From Silene latifolia (Eukaryota; Streptophyta; Magnoliopsida; Caryophyllales; Caryophyllaceae): DNA of 64,000 nt. This document shows positions 1 through 11,800 of this stretch, piece after piece (the first letter of the stretch is position 1; every line of letters begins with the position of its first letter). The position numbers and the translations under genes are program-made. The notes under the pieces were generated by a model. It worked only from the letters and a program-made list of their open reading frames with translations, made no database searches and was not told the origin of the DNA. Location of the stretch: positions 33,418,217-33,482,216 of the forward strand of contig NC_133534.1 in the NCBI RefSeq assembly GCF_048544455.1, read 5' to 3'.

Positions 1-90
1 GGGCAATGAGGGTCGGGTTCCTCAGGTCAGGTAAGCTTTCGCTAAGCAGGCGGAGCTAGAATTTGTACCCATGGGGCGAAAAATTTCAAC

Positions 91-212
91 GGGGGCAAAC
101 GGGTTATGGTATAAGAGAAATTCGAATTTTTTTCGAAAATTTCGACTAAAACTTTTGCAATTTCCATCCGTCAGCAGGGGAGCGCCCCTACTAAGTCCCC
201 CTAGCTCCCCCA
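91..212. repeat. Dispersed repeat fragment, copy 1
   Basis: This stretch resembles 4384-4533 in the same orientation. Both start with a GGGGGCAAA block, pass through an A/T-rich middle containing GACTAAAACTT or a close variant, then a CAGCAG(A/G)GG block, and end in a C-rich block. It has no coding capacity and no terminal structure that I can define. I do not know its class; similar G-rich/C-rich ended pieces occur inside plant retroelements. Confidence 0.5.
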
Positions 213-282
213 CTGGGTGGAGGTAGAAATGGTAAGTGGGTTAGGGGGGGTATGAGTCCAGTCATTTCGACAATACTATATA

Positions 283-614
283 CTCCCTCCTATTCTAAAT
301 AACTCTCCCTATTTTTTTTCGTCTATTCACAATAATCTCCCATTTCCTTATTTGGCATAGTTTTATACATATTTTAATCACCCCACCCCACCACAATACC
401 CACAATACTCATATTTTATCTTATTTTAATCACATTATCCCACAACAATACTTATTTTAATCATCTTACCCCACAATAATACTTATTTTAATCACACAAT
501 ACCTTCTCTATCTCCAATCTTCCACCCTACTACAATACTTTACCATATAATACTCCCCTCCTTTAATTCCCGTGCCCTCCATAAATAGAGAGGGTTATTA
601 AGAATACGAGTGAG
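283..614. mobile_element. Stowaway-like MITE
   Basis: The element is 332 bp, flanked by TA on both sides (281-282 and 615-616). The left end begins CTCCCTCCTATTCTAAATAA. The right end, reverse complemented, begins CTCACTCGTATTCTTAATAA. The terminal inverted repeats therefore match at about 21 of 26 positions. CTCCCTC ends and a TA target duplication are the signature of Tc1/mariner-derived Stowaway elements. The interior is C- and A/T-rich and non-coding. Confidence 0.75.
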
Positions 615-616
615 TA

Positions 617-1108
617 TTTCATTTTGAGTCAACCTGCCAAGGTCATTTCGAGTTTTGGAATTAATTTTGAGTGATCTGTTGTCATTTTCGGATTTGGATC
701 ATTTATATGTAAAGTCACACCAAACACTTTGTCTAGTAGTTAGTAAAATGGAGGTGGAGATTTGGAAAAATGAATTCCTCAATTTCTTTCTTATAAGCGT
801 TATAAAAATCTCTCAAACAAAGAAGAAATTTTGTTCTGTTCAATTCAAGTTCAGCAGGTTCATAGCTTTTATCTTATTAGATAGATTAGATACATTTTGA
901 CTCTAATTCTTTATCTCATGCTCATAAAATTTATGTTACGCTTTTTATGTTTTGAACTTGACTATGAAAGAATCTATGGAAGATGAAAGAAGTCATTGAT
1001 GACTAACAAGAAAGCTTGAATTAAGAAAGAAGATTCTAGAAAGAGAAGGAATAAATAGAAAGTGTTTCTGTATATTGAATGACTAATAATTTACAAAAAA
1101 ATTGTGGT
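617..1108. other. Intergenic or old repeat sequence, nothing recognised
   Basis: About 490 bp of A/T-rich sequence. The open frame in it (81 codons on the plus strand) shows no recognisable protein. I see no RNA gene or element end. Confidence 0.4.
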
Positions 1109-1116
1109 ATACCTAT

Positions 1117-1661
1117 TAGGATAGAGTACGGATCGGGCATTTGATCCAAAGTGCTAGTTCGGATCGGATATCCATATTAGAAATCCTGGAGTTAGATATC
1201 CAATATCCAAACCAAATGTCTCGGATATCCAATGTTCGGGTATCCAAAATAATCGGATCGGATGCGGATATCCATACTTTTGAATATACTTTAAAATTAA
1301 GTTTGAAACATGATTATATTCATAGTTTTACATGAAATTTTCTTTCGTATTCTTATTCCAATGTTCTCGCTATAAAATTTAAGTACCACCTACATATTTC
1401 TCTAATATTTTAAACATTAATTAAGTTGTTGTATCAAATAAAATTTTATTTTCTCAAAATTATACTAGAAAACTATAGTTTCGGATCAGATCGGATATCC
1501 AAATGTTTTAATTCTAATATCCATATCCAAACCCAAACCAAAGATTTCGGATCAGATATCCAAACCAAACTTAACTTTCGGATTGGATATCCAAAAATTC
1601 GGATCGGATTCGGATCGGATATCGGATCAGTTTGGATAATCGGATTTTTTGCTCAGCCCTA
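1117..1661. mobile_element. hAT-type MITE filled with GGATATCC words
   Basis: A 545 bp non-coding element with a perfect 8-bp target duplication ATACCTAT (1109-1116 and 1662-1669). The ends are TAGGATAGAG and CTCAGCCCTA, imperfect inverted repeats of the TAGGG(C/A)TGAG kind. An 8-bp duplication with such ends indicates hAT mobilisation. The interior is made of repeated GGATCGGATATCC-like words on both arms, so the element can fold on itself. It sits just left of the TRIM, in what is probably a copia LTR. Confidence 0.8.
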
Positions 1662-1691
1662 ATACCTATACAGTGGACTATACAGCTATAC

Positions 1692-1909
1692 TGTTAGAGT
1701 GCAAACTCATGTCCCACATCGGTAGAATAAAGATGGAAGATCATCTTTATAAGTGTCCAGAAAATATAATAGTACGAGGCCTTTTGGGAAGGAGCCCAAG
1801 AGTAAATCTGTGAGAGCTTGGCCCAAAGCGGGCAATATCGTACTATTATGGATTGTGGACACAGATGCAGCAGAGGCCCAACATGGGATATTCACGCTTC
1901 CGCACAACA
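1692..1909 (+). repeat. TRIM left LTR
   Basis: The 218-bp repeat begins TGTTAGAGTGC and ends CGCACAACA. It is paired with 2589-2806. Confidence 0.9.
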
Positions 1910-2217
1910 AGTGGTATCAGAGCCCAAGGTTCGACTTGGGCTAGACACGAGGATTCATCAGCAGGCCCAAGACTTGAAGTTGTACACTGTAAGGCATGGA
2001 ACTCCTAGCTCGGGGTGAGTCCTTGAGCAAGCCCGGTCCAGGGTTAAGTGGATGAAAGGCGTCATAGGTCTTCCGGGACAGAGACCATTTGTGTACTAGA
2101 ACTGTTGATCAGGTGGACTCTTATCAGGTTGGGTGCCACGGGTCTGGTGGGTCCTTTTCAGGTTGGATGCCAGAGACCGTTTGTGTTCTAGGACTTCTGA
2201 AGTGACGGACCCGGTTC

Positions 2218-2411
2218 AGGGTATATTGGATGCAGAGGATGTTCGATATGCATGTGGGGCACAAGGACATACTAGTTCAGGAACATGTGAGGGCACTCAC
2301 TTGTCCAGGGTATATTGGATGCAGAGGATGTTCGATATGCATGTGTAGCAAATCCCCAAGAAGGGCACAAGGACATACTAGTTCAGGAACATGTGAGGGC
2401 ACTCACTTGAC
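2218..2411 (+). repeat. Tandem duplication inside the TRIM
   Basis: A segment beginning GGTATATTGGATGCAGAGGA and ending in GGGCACTCACTTG occurs twice in direct orientation (about 2218-2302 and 2308-2411). The second copy carries an extra piece of about 20 bp after GCATGTG. The duplication accounts for a quarter of the element's interior. Confidence 0.75.
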
Positions 2412-2588
2412 CAGGCGGTGACATGTGGTGCAAGACATGGCTCGTGGTAGCATGGTGTGTCGGCTAAGGGGAGGTTATCAAGACTTGTGATGTTTCGGGT
2501 ATCTAGATTTGGGGCTGTAAAGTGTGGGAGTCCTCCATAGAGATCAAGGTCCGAGTCAAGATGATGGTCCTTGGTTTGAGGGGAGGAT

Positions 2589-2806
2589 TGCTAGGGTGCA
2601 AACTCATGTCCCACATAGGTAGAATAAAGATGGAAGATCATCTTTATAAGTGTCCAGAAAATATAATAGTACGAGGCCTTTTGGGAAGGAGCCCAAGAGT
2701 AAATCCGTGAGGGCTTGGCCCAAAGCGGATAATATCGTACTATTATGGATTGTGGACACAGATGCAGCAGAGGCCCAACACGGGATATTCACGCTTCCGC
2801 ACAACA
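2589..2806 (+). repeat. TRIM right LTR
   Basis: The 218-bp repeat begins TGCTAGGGTGC and ends CGCACAACA. TATAC follows directly as the target duplication. Confidence 0.9.
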
Positions 2807-2811
2807 TATAC

Positions 2812-4343
2812 TTCTAACAAACTATGACTCAAGCACCTAATTCAAGTAACTAAGTAATTGACTCAGGTTACACCAACATCCCCCTCAAGTTGAAGGGTGA
2901 TAAAATCACTCCCAACTTGTCTAAGAAAGCATGATGATGTGTATTAGGCACAGACTTGATCAGAATATCAGCGTGCTGAACAACAGTGGGAATGTATGAC
3001 AAAGTAATCAATCGAGCTTGTAGTTGCTCTCTAACAAAATGACAATTCAGATCAATATGTTTCGTCCGTTCATGAAAAATTGGATTTTTAACAATATTGG
3101 TAGCTGCTTGACTGTCACATTTGACCGGTATGGGTGTTATATCAGGAACAACAAGTTCAGTGAGTAGTCTGGTCAACCATGCTAACTCAATTGTCAATCT
3201 TCTCAAGGATCTCTACGCTGCTTGAGCTGAAGAAAGACTAACAGTTTGTTGTTTCTTGAACTTCCATGAAATGAGGCTCCCACCAAGAAAAACAACATAG
3301 CCACTTACAGATCTTCTGGAATTAGGGCAAGCAGCCCAATCAGCATCACAGTAGGCAGTGAGAGTGTAATCACAGAATGTGTTCAAGAGAATGCCTTGAG
3401 CAGGTGATTTAAAAAAATATTTAAGTACATGTATGACTCCTCCCCAATGAAGGTCAGTAGGAGAAGACATGAACTGGCTCGCGTGTTGTATAGCAAAACA
3501 TATATCTGGCCTAGTATGGGTGAGCCAAGGGAATACTAGAATCAACTGTGAACTTGACATTATTATCAAGGGGAGTCACAGATGAGGGCTGGTGTAAACA
3601 GTCAAACTGAGATAGTAAGTTAGTCACTCTTACACTGAGTGATAGCCATCCCAAAAGCAACTTTAGTAAATTCTAAATCCAAGAAATAGTGCAGAGTACC
3701 AAGGTCTTTGATCTGGAATACATCATTCAAAAAAGATTTCAAAGAAGCAATTTCTGTTATGTTATCTCCAGTAATCAAAATGTCATCAGCATATACAACT
3801 ATGAAAACATGAGAGCAATCTGAGACCTTGAAGAATAGAGAGTAGTCATTCAGTAATTGTACATATCCTTTGGATTTAAGGGTAGAACTGAGCTTAGAAT
3901 ACCACTGTCCAGAAGCCTATTTCAGTCCATAAAGTGACTTAAAATCTGCAAACAAGATGAGAATCAAACAATAACAAACTAGGAGGTGGCTTCATGCACA
4001 CTTCTTCATCCAGATCCCCATGGAGGAAGGCATTATTTACATCTAGTTGTGTGAGAGTCCATCCTCTTTTCAAAGCAACAACAACTAAACTTCTAATAGT
4101 AATCATTTTGACAACAGGGGAGAAGGTTTCAGTGTAATCAATCCCTTCTTTCTGTGTAAATCCTTTAACAGCCAACCTTACTTTGTACCTCTTAATAGAC
4201 CTATCAGCTTTATGTTTTACTTTGAAAACCCACTCACAACTAATGGACTTCTTCCCAGGTGGAAGAGAAATTAAGAACCAAGAAATGGCTTGCTGCCACT
4301 CAGGAAACACAATAGCATAGCTTAGATATGGTCCAAAGTACAT
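2812..4343 (-). pseudogene. Broken Ty1/copia pol (RT-RNase H) with start of its 3' LTR
   Basis: Read on the minus strand, the fragments give an RT entry region (frame 3939-4343, with the TFSPV and [15 protein letters not shown] motifs), the catalytic YADD at 3782-3796, and the RT end with RNase H start (3213-3569). The RNase H tail follows (2868-3206, with KHIDLNCHFVREQL). The frame is broken at several places, so no polymerase can be made. Gag, protease and integrase are absent. The polypurine tract (about 2879-2893) is followed on the minus strand by TGTTGGTG at 2878, the start of the 3' LTR. The TRIM interrupts that LTR at 2806/2812. It is an old, truncated copy. Confidence 0.9.
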
Positions 4344-4383
4344 AGCTTAGATTAATATGTGTTATGGCCAGGATTTGTGGTTC

Positions 4384-4533
4384 GGGGGCAAAAACCTCCA
4401 GCGGAGGCGAACAAGTAATGCCATAAGATAAACTCGAAAAAAAAATCGTAACTTTTAACTAAAACTTGCGAGATTTTCATTTTTCAGCAGAGGTCGGGGA
4501 GCACCCCGGCTAGTTCCCCTAAATCCGCCAGTG
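4384..4533. repeat. Dispersed repeat fragment, copy 2
   Basis: The second copy of the repeat at 91-212. Between this piece and the copia fragment (4344-4383), and from here to 4601, I see no other feature. It ends about 70 bp downstream of the xylanase stop codon. Confidence 0.5.
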
Positions 4534-4601
4534 TGTGTTAATAGAGCAAAGAGATTTAGTCCAAAAATAGGAAAGCTAACAATTATAAATATGATGGATT
4601 A

Positions 4602-7555
4602 TTACACTTGTATGTTGAAAAACTTAGTTTCATGTCCTTGTGTTAAGGAGAATGTGGAATTTGCACTTCTATTTCCATATTCAACCAAAACTTTATACTC
4701 CCCTAAGAATCCATGAAAGTTAAATGCACCAAATTTATCAGTATTTCCCTCTACTTTTCCTGTTTGCCATTCAGATAATAACTTATCAACAACGTCTCCG
4801 GCTGGGAGGTTATCAAAGTTGTTATCTGTAAGACACATTTGATAGCATCCCCCTGGGTGCAGGGCTGTCCATAGCATCAAACCATCTACCGACTTATGCG
4901 AAAACCCTTCTCGCAATACTTGCTCTAGGTAAGTAGCCTGCATGAAAAAGTATAAAGCATCTCATTCGACTTTGAAAAACTCGGTCATTATGTTTTGGAC
5001 TTCTGGTATGAAACATGCTTCTTGGTGATTTAACGGTGAGTTACTTCGACACATAAACATTGAGTTTACAATTGCCGGATTTTATACTGCCTCTCATCCA
5101 GAACAAACTACCACTTTTCAAAATTCTGCTCACATTTGTGGGCCTTGCGTAGTTTGGTCTGGATGGGAGGGAGTACATCTGTCAAAGAGCGTCATAGACG
5201 TAATTAAGTTAAACTATCTACTGAAAATATATAACTAATGTTTTACCTGTGTATACTTGTCAAGGGTATGGGATATATCAACCTCAGTTAACCAAACAGG
5301 AAGTCCAAGGGTACCCAACTTATCTAGGATACCTCTAATCAATGGGGGATTTGGTTTAGTGAAATGCCCTTCTAAGCCAATACCAGCCATAGTAACACCC
5401 GCTCTTTTAAGATCCCTTAATCTCTCAACATAAGCGTCCACACTCGAATTAACATCACTACAAGTCTCAACAACATTGAACTCATTCATGAACAAAGTCG
5501 CCAAGGGGTCAGCGCAATGCGCAGTCTCGAAGAAGCTTAATGTGGCATTAGGTCCAAGTCTTTCCTCATAGAAATCAAAGTGGAGCATCTCATTGCTAAC
5601 ATCCCAATGGATGAACTCTTCCTTGTATTTGTTCATTAGGCTTGTTATTCTGGACTCAACTGCTTGTTGGAGTGCTGGGCCGACTAGTTTTGTGACCCAT
5701 TTTGGATTGTATTTTGGATCCTCCCAAAATATGTTGTGGCCTCTGGTTGTTATTTGGTTTGCTCTGACGAATTCAAGCATCTGATCCGCTAAGGTGTAGT
5801 TTGTTTTTCCGGGTTCAGTTTCTGTGGCATACCACTTTAGTTCATTCTCAAATACTGCTGCATTGAATCTCTTCAAGAACCAATCCTGCAACAAGTTCAT
5901 CAGTTTTTCACTCAGCTCGTTTTCTCAATTCAATTCAGTTCAACTCGATTATTCAACTATTTTAGTACCTAAGGACTAACCTGGTACGGCATATTTCCAA
6001 TAATTGTGGCTGCAATGGCGGACCCAAAGGGAAAATCATTTGAAGTTTGCTCTATAGTTATTGCAGCCCCTTCCAGCTTCTCTCCACGCAAACTCGAAGC
6101 ATGAACTGTCACAAAACGCTTGCGCACCTACAAAAAAGGATATAAACAATTTCTTGAGAACATACGAAAAAGGCAAAAACTTGTATAAGACATGATGACG
6201 AAATTTTTAAGATTTTGGTGGGAGTTCTTACGATCTTAAGATGAACATTGAAGACTCACCTAAAACCTTAAAAACCCATTTTGACTTATCACAGGAAAAG
6301 ACTTACTAAAAAAAGTAACACTAAAATGAGACTCATCAGATTACTTTGTTAATAACAGCTTGTTGATTCAATCTCCACTGCTCTTCAGTAAATGGCTGCA
6401 AGGACGCGCTAGCAATCGATATACTGATGTTCTTCCCATCGAAATTCTGTAACTCATTTGATCAAACATGCTAGTTAGGAACAGAAATTGTCAAATTTGA
6501 GTCTGATGTATCGGTATCAACTGATCACAGTAGACACTGCATACTGTGTATGATCTTTGAATATTGTTTCGATCACTATCATCCAAAAAAGAAATTAAGA
6601 GGACATAAGTATGTACCTGTAAAAAGAGAATTGAAAAATGTGAAGGTGATTCCAAGACAAATCCACCTTTAAGAAAAGACCAACATCCTTGCTTTGCAAT
6701 TACATTGCCTATACAATTATATGTCGCATTTTCTGCTTGTAAGCGTGCCTGCAATTGAGAAGAGTCGGCTCCTTGTATCATTAGCCAAGCTGTAGAATTA
6801 AGTAAGCAACAGTCAGGAATACAAATCTGCTCATCGCTTCTGAATGATCAATGTAATTCTCAACACAATTATCATCATTGGTTTATTTAGAAACAACGCT
6901 TTAACTCGCTGTAGGTGGAATCCATCGAGTTACCAGGGTAATGTTGTATCGTAAATATGATAAGAAGGGAGAATTACCAGAGAATGTATAGAATCCAGTG
7001 GAGAGATTGTGCAGCAAAAATGTGGGTGAGGCTGCATCAATGCTGGATTCCTTGTAGTCTTGGAGGATTCCTCCATTGTAAAGTGGGGCCTTCGGATATT
7101 CTTTGCACTGTAGTCTCGAAAAAAAAAACACATTTACACTTTAATACAGTAGTGAAATTCACTGAATTTATAGCATTTCAATAAAATGTAGTCACGTATA
7201 TTCAACAAATGCTCTATGAATCCAGTGAATGAGAGGGAGTATGAAAGGAAATACCTCTACATAAGCAGAGGAATCATAAAGCGGTCCATCTGCGACAAAA
7301 CCATGCCAATGTGAGATATGGTAAGCTTTCACGGTTTACAAGTGAGTATTTGACCCGGACCTTAATAAAAATGAAAGGTAAAACCTATTCTTCTAATACG
7401 ACCATCTTATTCACCTTACTGCCTAATTGAAGGGGGAAAAAATACGGAGTAATGACGAGAATTCTATAATTACCATAAGAAATGACATAAACTAATCCCT
7501 TAGTAGAGAGTAAAATCACGATATAGAGAAGCAACCAAATACATATTGTGTTCAT
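4602..7555 (-). CDS. Secreted endo-1,4-beta-xylanase, glycoside hydrolase family 10
   Basis: The protein cleaves beta-1,4 bonds of xylan in the cell wall. Minus-strand exons are 7555-7474, 7289-7255, 7107-6978, 6789-6617, 6446-6345, 6127-5981, 5885-5247 and 4937-4602. All introns are GT-AG and the phases join to 547 codons plus stop, close to the usual length of plant GH10 enzymes. Residues 1-24 are a hydrophobic signal peptide. Residues 40-170 resemble the CBM22/CenC-like sugar-binding region of plant xylanases, including NCIGNVIAKQGCWSFLKGGF. The GH10 barrel follows from about residue 200. The acid/base Glu is in WDVSNEM (about residue 322) and the nucleophile Glu is in LTEVDI (about residue 424). 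Both are intact, so the gene looks functional. The start was chosen because that exon alone supplies a signal peptide in phase. The exact substrate is inferred from the family. Confidence 0.93.
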
Positions 7556-8813
7556 CTGGGGATACTGGAGTGTGAGTGTATGCCAAAAATATACTGTAGG
7601 AGAAAAGGACAGTATACAAGTCTTGGTAGTAGTAGTTAAAAATAAAGTGGTTATATATATAATCTTGGATGTGGAGTAAATTTTATTGGGAAGAAGTACA
7701 AATAATAATGACAAACACTAAATGTTTGGAGGAAGAGTTCACAAGGTAATTAGTTGAATGGAGATGTATTCAGCACTCAGCAGGCTGGCCCGTGCATAGT
7801 CACATGTGACTAGTAATTTAGAGATGCTTTTATATGATCAACCTGTGTTTTCATTGTTTACCTTCTCTTGGCGCTTGTCCATTACTCGGCCACAACACTA
7901 TCGTTGTTGACGACTTTCTAGGTAAGAAAACATCGTCTATAAGATTTGAATAAGATTGAGCAAGATTCACTTATTGCCCCTGTTATCCCTAATTACCACT
8001 TAAGTTTGTTTAGCTTTAGCTTTTATTAGAGAAAATAGTCGAAATTAGCAATGCAGGACTCGATAAATTTGAACTACCTAAACGCTGTTCATTTAGACCA
8101 GGAGTTTACTGGATCCCCTTGCTGACTAGTGACTCGAGGTTGGGAGTAAGAGCTCCTTACTCCAAAGTGAGGTTGAATGTTCTATTCTTAACCACAAGTA
8201 TGCTCTTTTGAAAAAAAAAAAAAAGTGACACCCTCATTTTAGAAAATTTTGTGTCCAAACCCGCTAAAAATAACGGCCGGATGGGCCGGGTTATTGGGCG
8301 ATATGACCTATGAACAGCTCTAACACATACAAGTAAGACATAATGATCCCAAAGAATTTTATGGGCCCGTGACTTGCCACATAAGACATATTGTCACAAG
8401 CTTTATTTCTTAAGCTTTACTCCAACGCAAGACCACCTTATTACTGAATGCTTCAACTTCAAGCAGTGAGTTTGCATGCTGCAAAAGCAATGTGTGCCTT
8501 ATTCTACAAACTGTGATGTACATTGGTATTACATGTCTTCTCATGAAACCAGCTAACATAAAAATTAACACACAGAAATGTTAGCAAACCTAAGCTGCTA
8601 CCGTGCAGCAAAAGATTTCTAATTCCCCAATTATCACCTTTCGACATTTACATAAATTGAAAATTTATGGAACTGTACTTCGATTCACACAAGTATTGTT
8701 GTTTGTTATAGAGCTAATGAGTTGGCCTCACATGTAACACCGTCTTATATAAGTTTTTGTGTTGTTCAGAACTCGGTAGCATCTATCATCTTCCATGTAC
8801 GAGACGGGGGCTT
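7556..8813. other. Intergenic spacer between two minus-strand genes
   Basis: This 1.26 kb holds the promoter side of the xylanase gene and the 3' end of the synaptotagmin gene. Apart from the TATA-like element at 7650-7663, I see only an A15-like tract near 8210-8224 and no coding sequence or element ends. Confidence 0.6.
7650..7663 (-). promoter_or_regulatory. Possible TATA box of the xylanase gene
   Basis: On the minus strand this reads ATTATATATATAAC, about 95-108 bp upstream of the start codon at 7555. That would place a transcription start near 7620 and a leader of roughly 65 bases. Position and sequence fit a plant core promoter, but A/T-rich plant DNA gives such matches often. Confidence 0.4.
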
Positions 8814-11800
8814 TTAAGACTTAGGGGGAGCGGTTCTCCACTGAAGTTCGACTTGAATCTGCCCATTCTTCGAGTCTATCAGATTGTACTTCTCATTGAT
8901 CCGTTTGTTGCTGACAACGTCACTTAAACTGATATCAATGTACCCTAACGATTCCTGAAAACCATTCCGAGTTTGCATAAATTATCACCATTCATCAACA
9001 ATAGCAATAGAAGTAACAAAAACTGTAATAAGTAGTTCCAATATCCATGAATGGAGATGCAAAAAACTTGAAATTACCTTGGGATGAAGTAAGCCCATTC
9101 TTGAGGAGGTACTGTAAACTTCTACATGCAGTTTATCATTAGTAGGAGGCTCTTGCAAAACAAACTTAAACTCTTCTTCCCATCTTGGATCTCGGTTTTT
9201 CTTTATCGTCTACAGCATACCAGATAAACGCAATAATTTTATAAATGTACTGTGTTTTTCACCAAACTTGTTGAGCTTCTAAAATTCTCTGAATAAACTT
9301 GTTGAGCTTCTAAAATACCAAAGCGGACAACAGAATTTATCATCCAGAGAATCAGAACAAAATGACATTTTTCAGTTGACAAACAGTTCATCAGCTTACT
9401 AGAGTACAGCTATAACACCAAAATTGGGTTCTTTATCATGTCCACAAACCAAAAAATTAATGGCAATTCAACAATATCATAGAATTGCTAGAAAAAGAGT
9501 GCAGAAAGCAACAATACACCAGTTACTACAGACCTTCATTACCAATTCAGATTTTTAATTACTGTCGGGACTAGCTAATGAGATGGGTTGCACGAGAGAC
9601 TAGCCCATTCCTTGTATGTTTTTCAATTAAATTTTATAACTTTATAAGGTTAATGAATTAGTCTCAGTCATTGTTTCGTGTTTATTGAACAGGACCAAAA
9701 CAAATTGCAATAGATTATAAACTACCTTGGTTTTCCTCTCCTCTCCTCTGAGAATGACACGGGCAGATGGATTTGTATGATGCTTTCCTTCCAAATCTTG
9801 ACCTTCGTGCACAATCACAACAAGGACCCCTCCACCAGCAGGTGTTCCTTCTGGAACTTGTTCAAGTTCAAAATTTGTTCCAGAATCCTCCTCAAATGCT
9901 TTGTATGTCAACTCAACAAAAATCTGCCCACGCGACTTTTCATTTTGGGGATCATTTGGATCCATAGTTTTAAGAAGGTCAAGAGTAAATTGTGTGGGTT
10001 TATCAGGGGTAAGATCTTTCAAAGAAACCGAATTCGTACCCATTTTGTCAGGTGACCCAACCTAGTATATCGATAAGAGAAAGCAACCGTTCAGAAATGA
10101 TTATAAAAAAAAAATATAATTAAAGTACTTTGGTGCAAAAGGAGCCACAGGAGAAGCTTTTAATGTTGACGGGTTTTAAACCCTGGTCCTGAGTACCAGC
10201 ATTCACTCAGTGACTTTAGCAGCTAGCGTAGAGGAACAGCTCATATAATTAAACACTTGATGACTGGTATTTACCTGCTCCCAATCATAGACATTTAGAA
10301 CTAAAGATTGGGTCTCTGGATCTCTAACAGAAAATTTAAACTCCTCATTCCATTCAGGATTCAAGTTCTTGTGCTTCACAGCGGTTTTCTTTGATGGAGC
10401 TTTATCATCAGTGAGCTTTAGCTTCACATATGGGTCAGCCCCACCCATTAGATCTTTCTTTCTTAACTTCGCTGCTTTAATAACTTTGACATGTAGGATA
10501 CCAACAGGTTTCCTCATAGCTCTGAAAATTTAAAAACCAAAGTAGAGATCAATACATGTAAAAGTGTGATCATCAGACACCATGTCTATAGAGAAGAGAA
10601 GACAAAAGGAAGAGGGTTATACTTCACTGGATCCAGGATAGGCACTTCTAGTGTACGAGGCCATAGATACATTTTAGCAACTTGATCTTTGATTTGCTCC
10701 TGTCAAAGAGAACGCAAAATTTATTATTAATTAATTAAAAGAAAAAAAATCGGCAAAACTAAGTAATGTAAACGGTAATTCCAACTCCTAGTTAGTCGGA
10801 GCAAATACAACTTCCCTACTACATATAGCTTGACAAAATTCATGCAATTCATCACAAATTCACAACCTAGCATTTTTATAAAACCAGGGTCCATGAATTT
10901 CTAGCCAGTGCAAAATGCTACCATGAGGTTTTGGAAGGTAGCAACTCAAGTGCAAACACCACTTTGTGATCAACGGAGAATCGATTGGAGTACAAAACTT
11001 CTACTACCCGTAATTATTTTACCAGCCTGAAAGTTTGAAACAAGATTCTAAGAGACGAGACAGATAGTGTATGTGCAGCCAGTTAATTCCCTTTTTGCAA
11101 CATTAACACTAACAGGCCAACAAGGAACTGTTTTACCAAGAGCATAATCATAACAACCGGCAGCTTCAATTAGGCATGCAGATTTTAAAGGACTAAAAAA
11201 TGAAGACACAGTGGCAGATATCCTAATTCCTAACTGAACCCACATCTACAATATCTTTCCGCAGTTTCCTGTCCAAGCCTACAACAGAATAAGAAAGAAG
11301 TCAAGACCTCAGAAACAATGTACCTGGACAAATCTGTACAGGCCCGGAATCGACATAAGATCAGCTCCTAAAACCTTCAACCCAAAGTCAACATGTGGCT
11401 GCAGGGCAAAACATGAATTACTACACCAATAATTAACATATTGACATGAGCAAACAAAGCTAGTTTTTTGAGAGCAAGTATTGACAACAAGTAATGCCCA
11501 CGAAATGCAAAGGCAGAAGCAGTCAAATGTGTAACAGACTCCCTTCAAAAGAGTAATATCATGTAATATCATTTATAATTAACATTAAGCAATATACTTG
11601 ATATGGAACAGCATCAGTAACTTAAGAACCATGAAGATAAGTTATATAATATGATGACAAATAGACTATATCAGTGTCTATAAGGTACATAGTCTGTGGA
11701 GCAACTTCATGGGAGATAAAAATAAAATAAACATGTTAATGGGCCTAAGTAAATACTCCGTGGTATTTTTTCTTTTTCAGAAAGAAGCGTCAAACTGAGC

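Larger units (their letters stand above)
1692..2806 (+). mobile_element. Complete TRIM (terminal-repeat retrotransposon in miniature)
   Basis: Two 218-bp LTRs (1692-1909 and 2589-2806) bracket a 679-bp interior with no gag or pol. A 5-bp target duplication TATAC lies at 1687-1691 and 2807-2811. Two bases after the left LTR is the primer-binding site TGGTATCAGAGCC (1912-1924), complementary to the 3' end of initiator methionine tRNA. The purine tract TGAGGGGAGGAT (2577-2588) abuts the right LTR. The LTRs differ at about eight positions (near 3.7%), so the insertion is not recent. Mobilisation must have used proteins from another element. The site of insertion appears to be the 3' LTR of the copia fragment to the right. 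Confidence 0.9.
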
